From Oegoconia quadripuncta (Eukaryota > Arthropoda > Insecta > Lepidoptera > Autostichidae), in assembly GCA_949316235.1 (NCBI GenBank), contig OX438760.1, forward strand, positions 560,501-624,500: a DNA stretch of 64,000 bases. The letters are read 5' to 3'. The position numbers were made by a program, and so were the translations under genes. The stretch's first letter is position 1. Every line of letters starts with the position of its first letter. Positions 1 through 10,600 of the stretch are shown in pieces. Under the pieces are notes generated by a model, which was not told the origin of the DNA, made no database searches, and saw only the letters and a program-made list of their open reading frames with translations.

Positions 1-312
1 TAACCGATACACTTCTCGCCGAAAATTAAATTTCCATCCACATCACCCGGAAGAGTGGAAGTCTACCACTGTACGTTTCTCAAGAAACTTCTTACCACGT
101 ACGACCACCCTGTGGAACGGACTTCCGGCAGCGGTATTCCCGAACGAGTACGACATTGGAACCTTCAAGAAACGATCCTACACCTTCCTCAAAGGCCGGC
201 AACGCATCTGTGACCCTTTTGGTGTTGCGGGTGTCCATGGGCGGCGGTGATTGCTTTCCATCAGGTGACCCGCATGCTCGTTTGCCGCCCTCTCATATAT
301 AAAAAAAAATAT
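1..312 (+). mobile_element. LINE-p 3' end (5' cut by window edge)
   Basis: An open frame 2-250 with TGA at 248 encodes a non-LTR C-terminus ([18 protein letters not shown]..., ending GVHGRR), then a short 3' UTR and an A-rich tail near 300. The LWNxLPxxVFP pattern is shared by LINE-q ends in this window. The last roughly 125 bp, including the end of the coding frame, recur nearly unchanged at the 3' end of the SINE at 30110-30573. Confidence 0.75.
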
Positions 313-723
313 ATTTATTTATTTATATTTAATTTAATTTTAAAATGTTTATGGATTTTCGTGAGGACTAAATCCTCTAAATATACTCTTAGCGCCTTCT
401 AATAGGTACTCGTTTAAATCTCTTAATGTTCTAAAATAAAACCAACGCCATTCAGAAACTTCGTCCGCTCTGAAACAATTCCCTGGAGCCCGCGCCAGCG
501 TCACTAAGCTCAACACAAACCTTACAGTAATACGACTTTCGCGTTCACTTGTTCCTTTAAGTTTTATTTCTGAAAATCCATGTGTAAAATGAAGACTCTG
601 TCTGTATTAATAAAAAAAATCTGTATTTATCATCAAATTTGTTTTATAATAGTACATTACGATATAAGTGCGTTATAATGGCTACAACACTCGAGGCGTA
701 ATAGAGCCGAGTGTTTTTAATCA
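313..723. other. AT-rich stretch, nothing recognised
   Basis: Low-complexity A/T sequence after the LINE-p tail. No open frame, tRNA-like box or repeat family could be supported. Confidence 0.5.
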
Positions 724-860
724 ATGTTTTTTTTTTTTATGGTTAACTGGATACGCTTTTGACCACAATCTCACGTGATGGGAAGTGACGATGTGGCCGA
801 AGATGAAGCACGCCATCTCAGTAGACGTATATACGTATATCTTACGACGTTTTTCAGATA
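724..860 (-). mobile_element. LINE-q 3' end, minus strand
   Basis: A T-run at 728-740 is the inverted poly-A. The adjoining sequence (CTTTTGACCACAATCTCAC...) is the inverse of the 3' UTR seen after the LINE-q reading frame at 26526 and of the ends at 15182 and 41811. Confidence 0.6.
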
Positions 861-939
861 TGTTTTTGATGAATTCTATATTCATCACTCTCTTGGTAAC
901 ATGTTGATGGTTGAGGAAGGCCACTGAAAAGATGGATGG

Positions 940-1082
940 ATTGTGTGAGGGGTGATATGAACGAAAAGGGCGTGAATAATGAGGATGAGGCTGATAGGAA
1001 GAGATTGGAAGAAAAGACGTACTGCGCCGACCTCAAATAAATTGGGACCAGGGCAAGAAGATGATGAAATGCGAAGAATAAA
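940..1082 (+). repeat. LINE-q type 3' UTR fragment
   Basis: Matches 26526-26650, including TACTGCGCCGACC and AAATAAATTGGGACCA, then a GATGATG tail. Confidence 0.6.
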
Positions 1083-1344
1083 TAGACAATAATATTCATA
1101 AAAATGTTAATCAATTTCAAATGTATTTCTTTTTTAAGCCGCGGCTGCACCTGCGTGGTATCAGCCCATCATCCCGCGGAATTTATTTGAAATTTCTGGA
1201 TAAAGGTGGATACTAACTGCCCGTCCGTTCAGGCGTTACAGCGTGATTGAGGAATAAACGTCTAAACTTTCACATTTATATTATTAGGACTAATGGGAAG
1301 TGGGATTATTACGAATTATTTATAGAGGTGACATAGAGTTGTGT

Positions 1345-1606
1345 TAAATTAGCGTCGGTGGATCAACGTTTAAGACACGGTCTCCCAATTTGGGAGGTTT
1401 CGATACCAATATTGGATATAATTACTTTGGTGCATTTATCCGACTGCTCTTAAACGGTGAAGGAAAACATCGTGAGGAAACCTGCATGCGAAATTAAAAT
1501 TCTAACCCACATTGGGCTAGCGTGGTGGACTATGGCCCATACTCCCTCATATACGAGGGAAGGCCTATATCCCTGTGTTTACGGGCTGATGATATGAAAC
1601 AATAAA
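1345..1606 (+). mobile_element. SINE-D, tRNA-headed with GAT tail
   Basis: A tRNA-like head (GGTGGATCAACG..., box-B-like GGTTTCGATACC near 1410) leads into a body with ATCGTGAGGAAACCTGCATG, then GAGGGAAGGCCTATATCCC and a GATGATA tail. A second copy, inverted and interrupted, lies at 9563-10013, and a tail fragment at 12485-12546. Confidence 0.65.
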
Positions 1607-2958
1607 TACGAATTATTCATATAGAGGTAGAGATTATTTTATTTAATATGTATAATTTAATACAAACATTATAGCGCATTTATACGAGCAAAGCAGCACA
1701 TCGACCCAAGTGTAACACACCGGGCACTGTGCAGAATGTATCGCCGTTGATATTGGAAACGATACGACTTGTTTTAGTATTTCCCAACGCTTTTATAGAA
1801 CCGCTTTGTTTGTCGGAAAATCGCTTCAATTGAAATAGCACACGAGCTGGAATTTAGCTACGGTTGAGCTTAGAATGCGGTGGATTTCTAAGAAAAATGT
1901 AAGTAGAATGGAAATGGCTTCTGAACTACCAAGCTTTGTGTGGTTTTTAACGACTTTGTCGAACAAGCGGAAAGTTTTTCGGATGGTATGTAGTTATAAG
2001 TCACCCCATTTCATAACCTACCTGTTTTCAACTCCCGACGCAAAAAGAAGGATGTTACAAGTTTGACCGCTATGTGTGCCTTTGAACCGATTTGGATGCC
2101 GGTTTTATTTGAAATCAGGTTTTCGAGCGGTGGTTGTTAGACAAGATTTATCAATATCGATTCAGCCGTTTTGTTTTAATCGCTTGTTGTCTCGGGGGTT
2201 TTCTAAATTTTCATTTTTATCTGTATTGTGTGTGTACGTGTGTGTATTGTATGTCGTTGAACGACTTGAAAAATTAAAAAAAAAATCAAAACGGCTGTGA
2301 TCTACTGCTTGTGTTCGTCACAATTCAATGAAACAAGGTAATCAGTAAGTAAACACGCAGACGATTGATTTATGGGCATTTCTACGGGAAGAGCCGCTTG
2401 ATCTACTGGAGCGAAAAAAGTACCTTTAACATCTAATTACGTGCTTGGAAAAATGACACGTATTTATAGGACTCTTGACCTGATGGAGAGCATATCCTAG
2501 TAGACCGTCAGGTTTTACATAGCGCCAAAAAATTTGAAAACGACAGAATTTGGCTTAAAATGGCGTGTCGTCTTTCCAGAATTGACTCCATCCAAAGCCA
2601 TATAAGTAATTCAATTTATTGTGAATCCAGTGATAGTCAGTGTATTCAAGCCTCCTACTAAGCCATCTAAACTTTAGTATAAAAATGTCATTAACGCGTA
2701 TTTATAAAGTTGTAATAACAAATTAGGTCAATTTCCTCGGACATGATCAATGAACGAGGCAAGAAAAGGATGAAGACATTCGAAATAGTGAATGAGGGAG
2801 AGAGACGAAAGTGAGATTAAGCTCCGGAAGTGCAATTTAAAGTTTCCCTGAGACATAACCGAGGCGATGTCACAAATGAACGTGGACTGGTAAAGTTTCA
2901 AAAGTTTTACTCTTACCTTCTTGTTTAATACATTAGATAATTCTAACCTTAATATATA
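1607..2958. other. no supported feature
   Basis: AT-rich sequence. Two short open frames near 1875-2300 show no domain, splice context or codon bias. A repeat fragment at 1255-1300, just before SINE-D, is related to the 'CCCGCGGCTTCGCC' family. Confidence 0.4.
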
Positions 2959-3041
2959 ATACCGTGGCCGATAAACCCTCTTAAGGTTAGATTTTTTTTT
3001 TTTTAAATTCTAACCTTAAGAGGGTTTATCAGCCACGGTAT
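2959..3041. repeat. compact 83-bp palindrome
   Basis: Arms 2959-2991 and 3009-3041 are inverted copies (ATACCGTGGCCGATAAACCC / inverse) with one mismatch over 33 bp, around a T-rich 17-bp loop. It has the form of a miniature foldback element or a hairpin-forming insertion. Confidence 0.8.
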
Positions 3042-3103
3042 TCTATACAAACGAATAAACCAATTATAATGAAACTTTATTACATGAGCAGTAGAGAACA
3101 TTT

Positions 3104-3674
3104 CTTTTTTTACGCACAACGGGTTAGCACTTGACCTCAATCACACTTGATGTTAAGTGAAGATGAGGCCGAAGGTGGTAGCGTACTGACCCGGAAACCC
3201 AAATATTTGGGGAATTGGCTATCTTATCTCTGACAACCGGAACACAACAATGTTATTAACATTGATTGATGATAAGCAAGCATGGACATAGATCGCTCGG
3301 CGATATTCAGCCTAATTATACAATATAATATAATTGTAACCCAAACTTATTTAAAAGACCAACCCTTGAGTTTCTTGCTCGTTCTTCTCTGGGGAATCTG
3401 CTTTGCGAATGAGCAATAATGTCAATAATTTTAATATTAAGATAAAAAATGAGACGTTTTCAAGTGATAATCTTTATCCTACGAAATAAATATTTTTTTG
3501 ACTTTGACTTTGACTTTGATGTTTGGCGGCAGATTTAGGTAAGATGGTGGTAGCTAGCCAGGCAGATATTTAAAATGTCCTACCACCAACCAAACCGAGT
3601 AAACATGTACGCTAGGGATCGAACCCGTGACCACCAATTGCTATATGTGTTGTTTACTTTGAGCCACGAAGGCG
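3104..3674 (-). mobile_element. SINE-A split by a LINE-r tail
   Basis: SINE-A on the minus strand occupies 3104-3262 and 3522-3674. Between them, 3263-3521 is a 5'-truncated LINE-r 3' UTR on the + strand (GATGATAAGCAAGCATGGAC... GTTTCTTGCTCGTTC) ending in TTTGAC repeats. Intact copies read straight across the junction, so the LINE inserted into the SINE. Confidence 0.75.
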
Positions 3675-3819
3675 GATGCGGAGTTAAATGAATCTAACTC
3701 TAAGTATACCCAAGTCTTTTGAACACTGGACGTTACGTCAAGTTTGACACACTCCAAACCATCGATGTCTTTGACAAGAAAGTGTCGCGGAAGTGCTGGC
3801 ATTTAAATAGAACCAATCA

Positions 3820-4060
3820 CACATTCTTATAAGGGAAATCACAAGGCACTGCTGTTTGAGCAAGCATATACTCATCAGGGGTTCCATGACACAGAAGATA
3901 TAGATGCTGCCTTCTCGCAGTGGAAACGCCTGTGTGAATGTGAGCCGCTGATGCATAAACGTAAAATCTGTGTGGCCTCTTAGAAAGATCGTCGTCGGGA
4001 AACTGCTGCAATTTCCGTAAGTGGCAAACCTCAGCAGCGACATTAGTGACATTTTGAGCG
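3820..4060 (+). pseudogene. possible degraded LINE ORF2 C-terminus
   Basis: Distantly resembles 10790-11035: both have GGCACTGCTGT followed by a decayed Cys/His-type region, as in R1/Jockey-like C-termini. Full of stops. A minus-strand open frame of 104 codons overlaps but looks random. Confidence 0.3.
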
Positions 4061-4132
4061 TCTTTTATTTTTTATTAATTTTGTTTATAGAATACTATTG
4101 ATACCATTTTCAGAGACATCGGGCGGGGTGGA

Positions 4133-4318
4133 GGCGCGCAGCGGCAACTCTTGAGAGTGCGTGCAGCGGCATACCTTTAGAGCGCACGCTGCGACATCCC
4201 GTTAGAGTGCGCGCAGCGGCATACCGTTAGTGTACACAGCGGTATCCCGTTAGGTGTGCGCAGCGGCATCCTGTTAAAGTGCGCGAAGCGGCATATCGTT
4301 ATAGTCTACGCAGTGAAC
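4133..4318. repeat. 25-bp GC-rich minisatellite upstream of the carboxypeptidase
   Basis: Seven to eight degenerate units of about 25 bp, each built around GCGCAGCGGCAT followed by ACCGTTAGA-like sequence. It stands out from the AT-rich surroundings and ends about 285 bp before the start codon. Seen directly; any promoter role is a guess. Confidence 0.85.
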
Positions 4319-4436
4319 TCATAATGAAACAGTATTGTTAACAGTGACACAGGGCTTCTTCAATAACCCATAGCTAACTTATCAGCATACCAATATCGTA
4401 GACTAATTAGAATTTATAATCATCACAGTTTTGACA

Positions 4437-4570
4437 AGATAAGCATTTACAACTTTAATCAGTCCTTTAATAATGCCGATCATATCATTAATTTACAATG
4501 ACTTCACAATTAATCCGTCTACAGATAAAATACTTAGTTAATTCAAGAATAATTCTATTTCCTTTGATAA
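4437..4570 (+). promoter_or_regulatory. GATA-motif cluster in the carboxypeptidase 5' flank
   Basis: AGATAAG at 4437-4443, AGATAA at 4523-4528 and TGATAA at 4565-4570 lie within 170 bp of the start codon. GATA factors are known regulators of insect gut genes. No clear TATA box or transcription start is visible. The motifs are short, so chance occurrence in AT-rich DNA is possible. Confidence 0.35.
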
Positions 4571-4602
4571 TTACATTAGTTCTGTGTAAGGAGTGAGGCA
4601 GG

Positions 4603-4679
4603 ATGGGTGTCCGAAGTGTTATTGTGCTATTGGTGGTTATAGGCCTGGCCAGTGCCGGTCAACATGACATGTACCGAGA
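4603..4679 (+). CDS. carboxypeptidase exon 1 (signal peptide)
   Basis: ATG at 4603 opens a hydrophobic leader (MGVRSVIVLLVVIGLASA, cleavage predicted after Ala18) followed by GQHDMYR. It is the only ATG that gives a signal peptide joined in frame to exon 2. The donor is GA|GTAAGT at 4680 and the exon ends in phase 2. The next exon lies 3.4 kb away across an intron filled with SINE-B, SINE-C, a 16-bp minisatellite and SINE-A. Confidence 0.93.
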
Positions 4680-7600
4680 GTAAGTAACTTATAAGACTGA
4701 GCAATGTATTAATAATAATAATAAATATTTCGGACACTTACCTACACCAATCATTTAGTCCCAAACTAAGCAAAGCTTGTGCTATGGATACTAGATAACT
4801 GATAAACATACATAAATATTTATATAAACATCCATGACTCGGGAATAAATGTTCGTATTCATCACACAAACATTTACCCTTCGCGGGATTCGAACCCGGT
4901 CACTATCCACTACACCAACCGGTCGTATCTATAAATATCTTTTCACTTACACACACCGCCATCTAGTTCCACACTAAGCAACTAGGGTTGTATTATTTTT
5001 GTAAATAAATACACTTATAAATGAAAAACATCCATAACTCCGGAAGCACAAGTCTCTATTTATCATACAAACATAATGCCCCTACCGGGATGCGAACCGC
5101 GTGCACAAGTGAACGCTAAATTATTAAAAACGAAACACAAATATGATATTGTGTGCCAGTATTTTATAGATATAGATATAAAATGGAGGAGTCTTTATAA
5201 TTCGAATTATAAAATATTTGAATTTATTAATTTCATATTTTTTAGAGTTCTGTAGCGAAAAATTAAACTTATAATTTGGTCATGTGAGTTCGTATGTAAC
5301 AGCATCAAAACTCTTACGGTACGGTTCAATTTAAAACTTTATAGAAAAATGTCAGAATCTCAAAATGACAGATGAGTCTGCAAATGTCAGTACATATGAC
5401 AAATTCTACAAATGTTTTGATTATGCAAATGCCAGCTTCGACAAATGTTAGGTTATACAAGTGCCGAATTGTACAAATGTCAGATTCTACAAATGTTAGA
5501 TTATACACGTGCCAGTTTCTACAAATGTCAAATTCTACAAAAGTCAGATTATACAAATTACAGATTCTACAAATTACAGAATCTACAAATGTCAGATTCT
5601 ACAAATGACATATTCTACAAATATCAGATTCTACAAATGACACATTCCCTTGGAAGAGTTCAATTAGATTTTCTTTGGGTTACAAAGCCCGGGTTGGTAA
5701 GAGGGCAAGAGTATTCATTATAAAAAGTAAAATAAAACTATATTCTACTTTGTCATTGATTTGATTTAAATTAGTTATGAATTTTTATTCACAAAAGAAA
5801 TTCTCATGAATGATGGAATTAATGAATCAGGTTATATCTAAGTAAGTTCTTTGTTGACATTTTAATTTCATAATTATTATTTGTAGTGTATGATACTCGT
5901 ACTTACTATTACAATTTCCCCACAAATGCCTAGCTAAGTTAATTGTTAACAAAGTAACATACCACGGAACCCTGACTTGATGTATGTATGTATTATTTCT
6001 CCTCAAAAAATCCTTGACATGTTTCATGGCAGAAGGCCAATAAAATTCCTATTCTGCTAACGCTGGACAAAGGCAGAAGCAAGCTGAAAAAAAAAACATG
6101 CTTTTAGAATTCAGAATACTTCATACTCGAATAACTGGAGTGATATGAACGTCAACCATTAATTTTACTGTCACTGCGGTTTAAATGAAATGAAATCACT
6201 TTATTTGCATTGATTTTTGGTGGCGTGGGTGGTAAATACATTACAAAATTCCCGCAAAAACCTGCCTATACGAGGCTTAAATTACAAATTTTACAATTTC
6301 CACTATTATACGTAGCTAAGCACAGTGAATTCTAAATTATCCCAGTCATAATTAATAATACTAAATACGTTCGTCAAAAAACAGCATTAATTATAATTCA
6401 AATGTCATTGTGTAAAATAGAAAAACTATTCTCTATTATTATCATTAAATCCCTGCATTTATAAATTTATATTAAGTTTGACAACATGTTGCATTTTCCC
6501 ACTCTATGGTAACTTGTGAAAATTAAGTTACTTTTATTTTTTATTTTTTCTCTAAAAATAATGTTTAGGTGCAAGATTAAATTTATTTTTTTGGCACCAT
6601 AAAATGTTCAGTTTATACCATTTATTCGCATATTTAACGACAAAAATAGGAGAAGATATACAGCTTTCGACCTAGTTTGAAAAAAGCAGCTGTTTATGAA
6701 AAGTAAAAAATTCAAAAAACAAACAATTAATAAATCGGCCATTTACCTAAATTGTCTTCCGGCGCGTCTGAGCGAGGCAAAGAAATTGGCGGTGTTTGTT
6801 GCCTCTTTATATTGTCAGGCTTACTGGCTGGTCGAGACAGCTGCCCGTTCTGCGGTCTCCGGAGACCTCGATCGATGAGAGGTCTTTTACGTATATTGTG
6901 AAAACGTTTCAACAAGTTTTTATTTAATGTACTTCGTATGTGTGCTGTGTGCTTCGACACGTAAAAGAATAGAACTAACCCGTCTTTTCCCGTGGGTGTC
7001 GTAAAAGGCGATTAAGGGACTTTCCACCAAAAAACATATATTTGCACGGTTTAAAGACGATGGTCTCACCCTCCGTCACGTGAACAAGAAAGAAAGCCGG
7101 GGGCGAAAAGTAATTTTTTTATTATAAATTTAAGTATTTTTCGCCAAATTAAATGAATATAACCAACCCATCTCTTCCCGTGGGCGTCGACTAAGGGATT
7201 TTACACTTTCACGCATTTCAGTATATTTCGTAAGGTGAACCGTGGATGTTGTTTCAAGCATTAAACCTGTTTGGTTTAATGTTAATGTTTGGACCACCCA
7301 AACACTAATGTTTGGGAAATATCTGACCACCCCATTCGGGATAAAGGTCGTGACGATATGTATGTATGAACTTCGTATGTATGTAACTGTGTCCGTTCAA
7401 AATTTGCAAGTCAAATTAGAACCATTTCCTGTTTACTTAAGAAACTGATATACTCTTTCAGTTCAAAAAAAAATAAATTAATATGATAAACATGAACTGA
7501 TGCTGCAGTATTGTCTCGTCGCGAGAGGAACTCCTTCTTAGTTAATAGCACGGATAGAAAATTTTGCATACACGGTAGGTTTTGATAGGTAAACATGATT

Positions 7601-10600
7601 TTCATGACCTGATGCTGCAGCCAGGTTTGTTCTCTTAAACTTAATTAAAGTAGTAACAATAAAAGCTTCAGCAATTTTAACCGCCTCCATGGCTTAATGT
7701 AAACAACATTGGGTTTACGATTCGGAGGTCGCGGGTTCGATCCCCAGCGGGTTACATGTTTAAGTACTCGGTATGGTTGGTGGTAGGGCATTTTAAAAGT
7801 CCGCCTGGCTAGCTACCACCATCTTTTCTAAATCTGCCGCCAAGCAGCAATGTTAATAGCATTGCTGTGTTCCGGTTGTCAGAGATGAGATAGCCAGTCC
7901 CCCAAATGTGTTGGGGTTTCCGGGTCAGTACGACCTCATCTTTACTTAACATCAGGTATAATTGAGGTCAAGTACGAACCCGTCGTGCATAAAAAAAAAG
8001 CTTCAAATTCTAAAATCAAAGCTGCAAAAGCTCCAGGACTTGACTATATTTTATTGTCTAATGTATCTATTTCACAGTTTCTCCGTGCATGGCATCCAAC
8101 TCCACGACCGCTCGGAGCAAGAACTTCTGCACGAGTTGGAGCAAACCTTGGACCTGGACATTTGGCAGCATGGTATGGTTGGCGCTAGGGAGGCCCGTGT
8201 GATGGTCTCCCCTGAGAACCGAGATACCTTCCTTGCTCTGTTGGATGACAACGGCGTAATGCATAAGTTGGAAGTGCCTGATGTCGCTCAGTAAGTATTC
8301 TATAAAATTAATTTTATAAAGACATGATTTAATTCAGCCCGGCAGAGAAGCACGACAATGATTTATTTACTAAAGAGTGTTGCATTTTGGAGAGAAAGCA
8401 GGGTCAAACCTCGTCCAAGGTTCGAATACTGTCTTATCATTATTTCTCAGAATATAAGCACCTCCTGGAATTGGTGCAAGCTTGGATGTAGAACCTAGTA
8501 ATACAGTTTTTTGACCAGCATGTTTGGAGCAAGAAAAGTTTTTAGTCTCGCCAAAGTCACATAGCGAGCAGAGGTAGTGCATTCTCTGTCGCTATTCCAA
8601 GTTAAGCAACGTCTGGGGCTAGTCCCAGGACTATTAGTAACATTTCGCTAAGAGTGTTTCCGTGATTCCGAGGGCAAGGGAAACAGACTTTGCCAGTTGC
8701 TTTCTAGAAGGCAGTCGGTGGCCGACGGGGGCGTCTTAAAAATGCTGACGGTCTGGCCTAGGTGACACAAATCCACCAATCTGGGCCCGCGTGGATTATG
8801 GCCCGTGCCCTTTTCTAGTAAAAAATAATGCAGTTGTTATAACTGACGATAGGAGAGTAGGTAAGATTTTTTTTTATGCACCACGGGTTGGTACTTGACC
8901 TCAATCACACCTGATGTTAAGTGAAGATGAGGTCGATGGTGGAAGCGTACTGACCCGGAAACCCCAACACATTTGGAGGATCTATCTTATCTCTGACAAC
9001 CGGAACACAACAATGCTATTAATATTGCTGCTTGGCGGCAGATTTAGATAAGATGGTGGTAGCTAGCCAGGTGGATATTTAAAATGCCCTACCACCAGCC
9101 AAACCGAGTACTTAAACATGTACCCGGCTGGGGATCGAACCCGCGACCTCCAAATCGTGAACCCAATGTTGTTTACATTGAGCCACGGAGACGGTTAAAA
9201 AAGATGTTGATGATCAACGAATAACTGTGTTGGTTGACTGATGACACCACTTTGCAAATCTTAATGTCACCAGTAGTTCTATAGTTTGTGCTTCACTATC
9301 CAAAACCTGAAACAAGAGCAGAATATCTCTTAAATATGCTTTAGTGAGCTTTGTATGGTTGCCTTTCAGGGCTCTGGAAGAATTCGATGAAGACCTCACC
9401 AGATACCGCAGCAGCCGAGCGGGGAGACTCGTTCCCTTCGAGGATTTCCCGCGGTTCCAAGACGTTAGTACTTGGCCTAACTTTTGTCTGTTTTGTAAAG
9501 AATTCACATATTCTGAATAACGACTTAAAAGGGGGGGCAATGTTTTTCGAATTTAAGTATGTTCATCATCATCATCAGCCCGGAAATATCCCACTACAGG
9601 GATATAGGCCTTCCCTCGTATAATGAGGGAGTATGGACCTCACTGGCCCATTGCGGTTTGGGGACTTCATTTTTTTTTATGCACGACGGGTTCGTACTTG
9701 ACCTCAATCACACCTGATGTTAAGTGAAGATGAGGTCGAAGGTGAAAGCGTACTGACCCAAAAACCCCAACACATTTGGAGGACTGGCTATTTTATCTCT
9801 GACAACCGGAACACAACAATGCTATTAACATTGCTGCTTGGCGGCAGATTTAGAAGATGGTGGTAGCTAGCCAGGCGGACATTTTAAAATGCCCTACCAC
9901 CAACCAAACCGAAACCAAACCAAAAAAAAAACCATATGCCGTAGAATTTTTATTTCTCAGGCATGCAGGTTTCCTCACGATGTTATCCTACGCCGTTTTA
10001 AGAGCAGTCGGATAAATAAATAAATAAATAAATATTTCGGACACTTACACCAATCATCTAGTCCCAAACTAAGCAAAGCTTGTGCTATGGATACTAGATA
10101 ACGGATAAACATACATAAATATTTATATACACATAAGTAATTAATAATTAATTATATACACATAAATACACATAAATAATTAAATTAAATATGATAAGAT
10201 AATTAAATAGGATAATAGATAAAGCATGAACTTTGCAATACAAAGATATAATTGTAACATATGTTGAGGGCAGGCTGAAAACCAGCGCTGAGCGATTTAT
10301 GTTACTCAGTGTTTACTGAGACTGTCCCCCACACACGCACTCATTGTAGTACCTAGTTAGTCATAGAGCCGTGTTGGTGGATCGATCTTGAGATTGGGAT
10401 CGCGTCTCGGTCTCAATATTATAGTTTTCTTTTTGTCTTTTTTTTTTGATACTGTTTTAATATGGAACAGATTCTCAAGCGTCAGCTTGTAGCCATCTCA
10501 GTCTCGAGAGCGGTTTGTGGGATACGGGCTTTAGTCACCTCTGTTTTGACTTCTTGTATGTTATTGTGGTTTTTGTTTTTTTTTTCGGTGTGTGGAAATA

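Noticed and set aside
5326..5723. Overlapping frames of 76-92 codons on both strands
   Set aside because: Products of the 16-bp minisatellite shifting frame; repetitive low-complexity peptides.
7962..8077. Longer upstream start for carboxypeptidase exon 2
   Set aside because: The open frame upstream of 8078 is SINE-A and intron; exon 1 with its signal peptide splices in phase to 8078.
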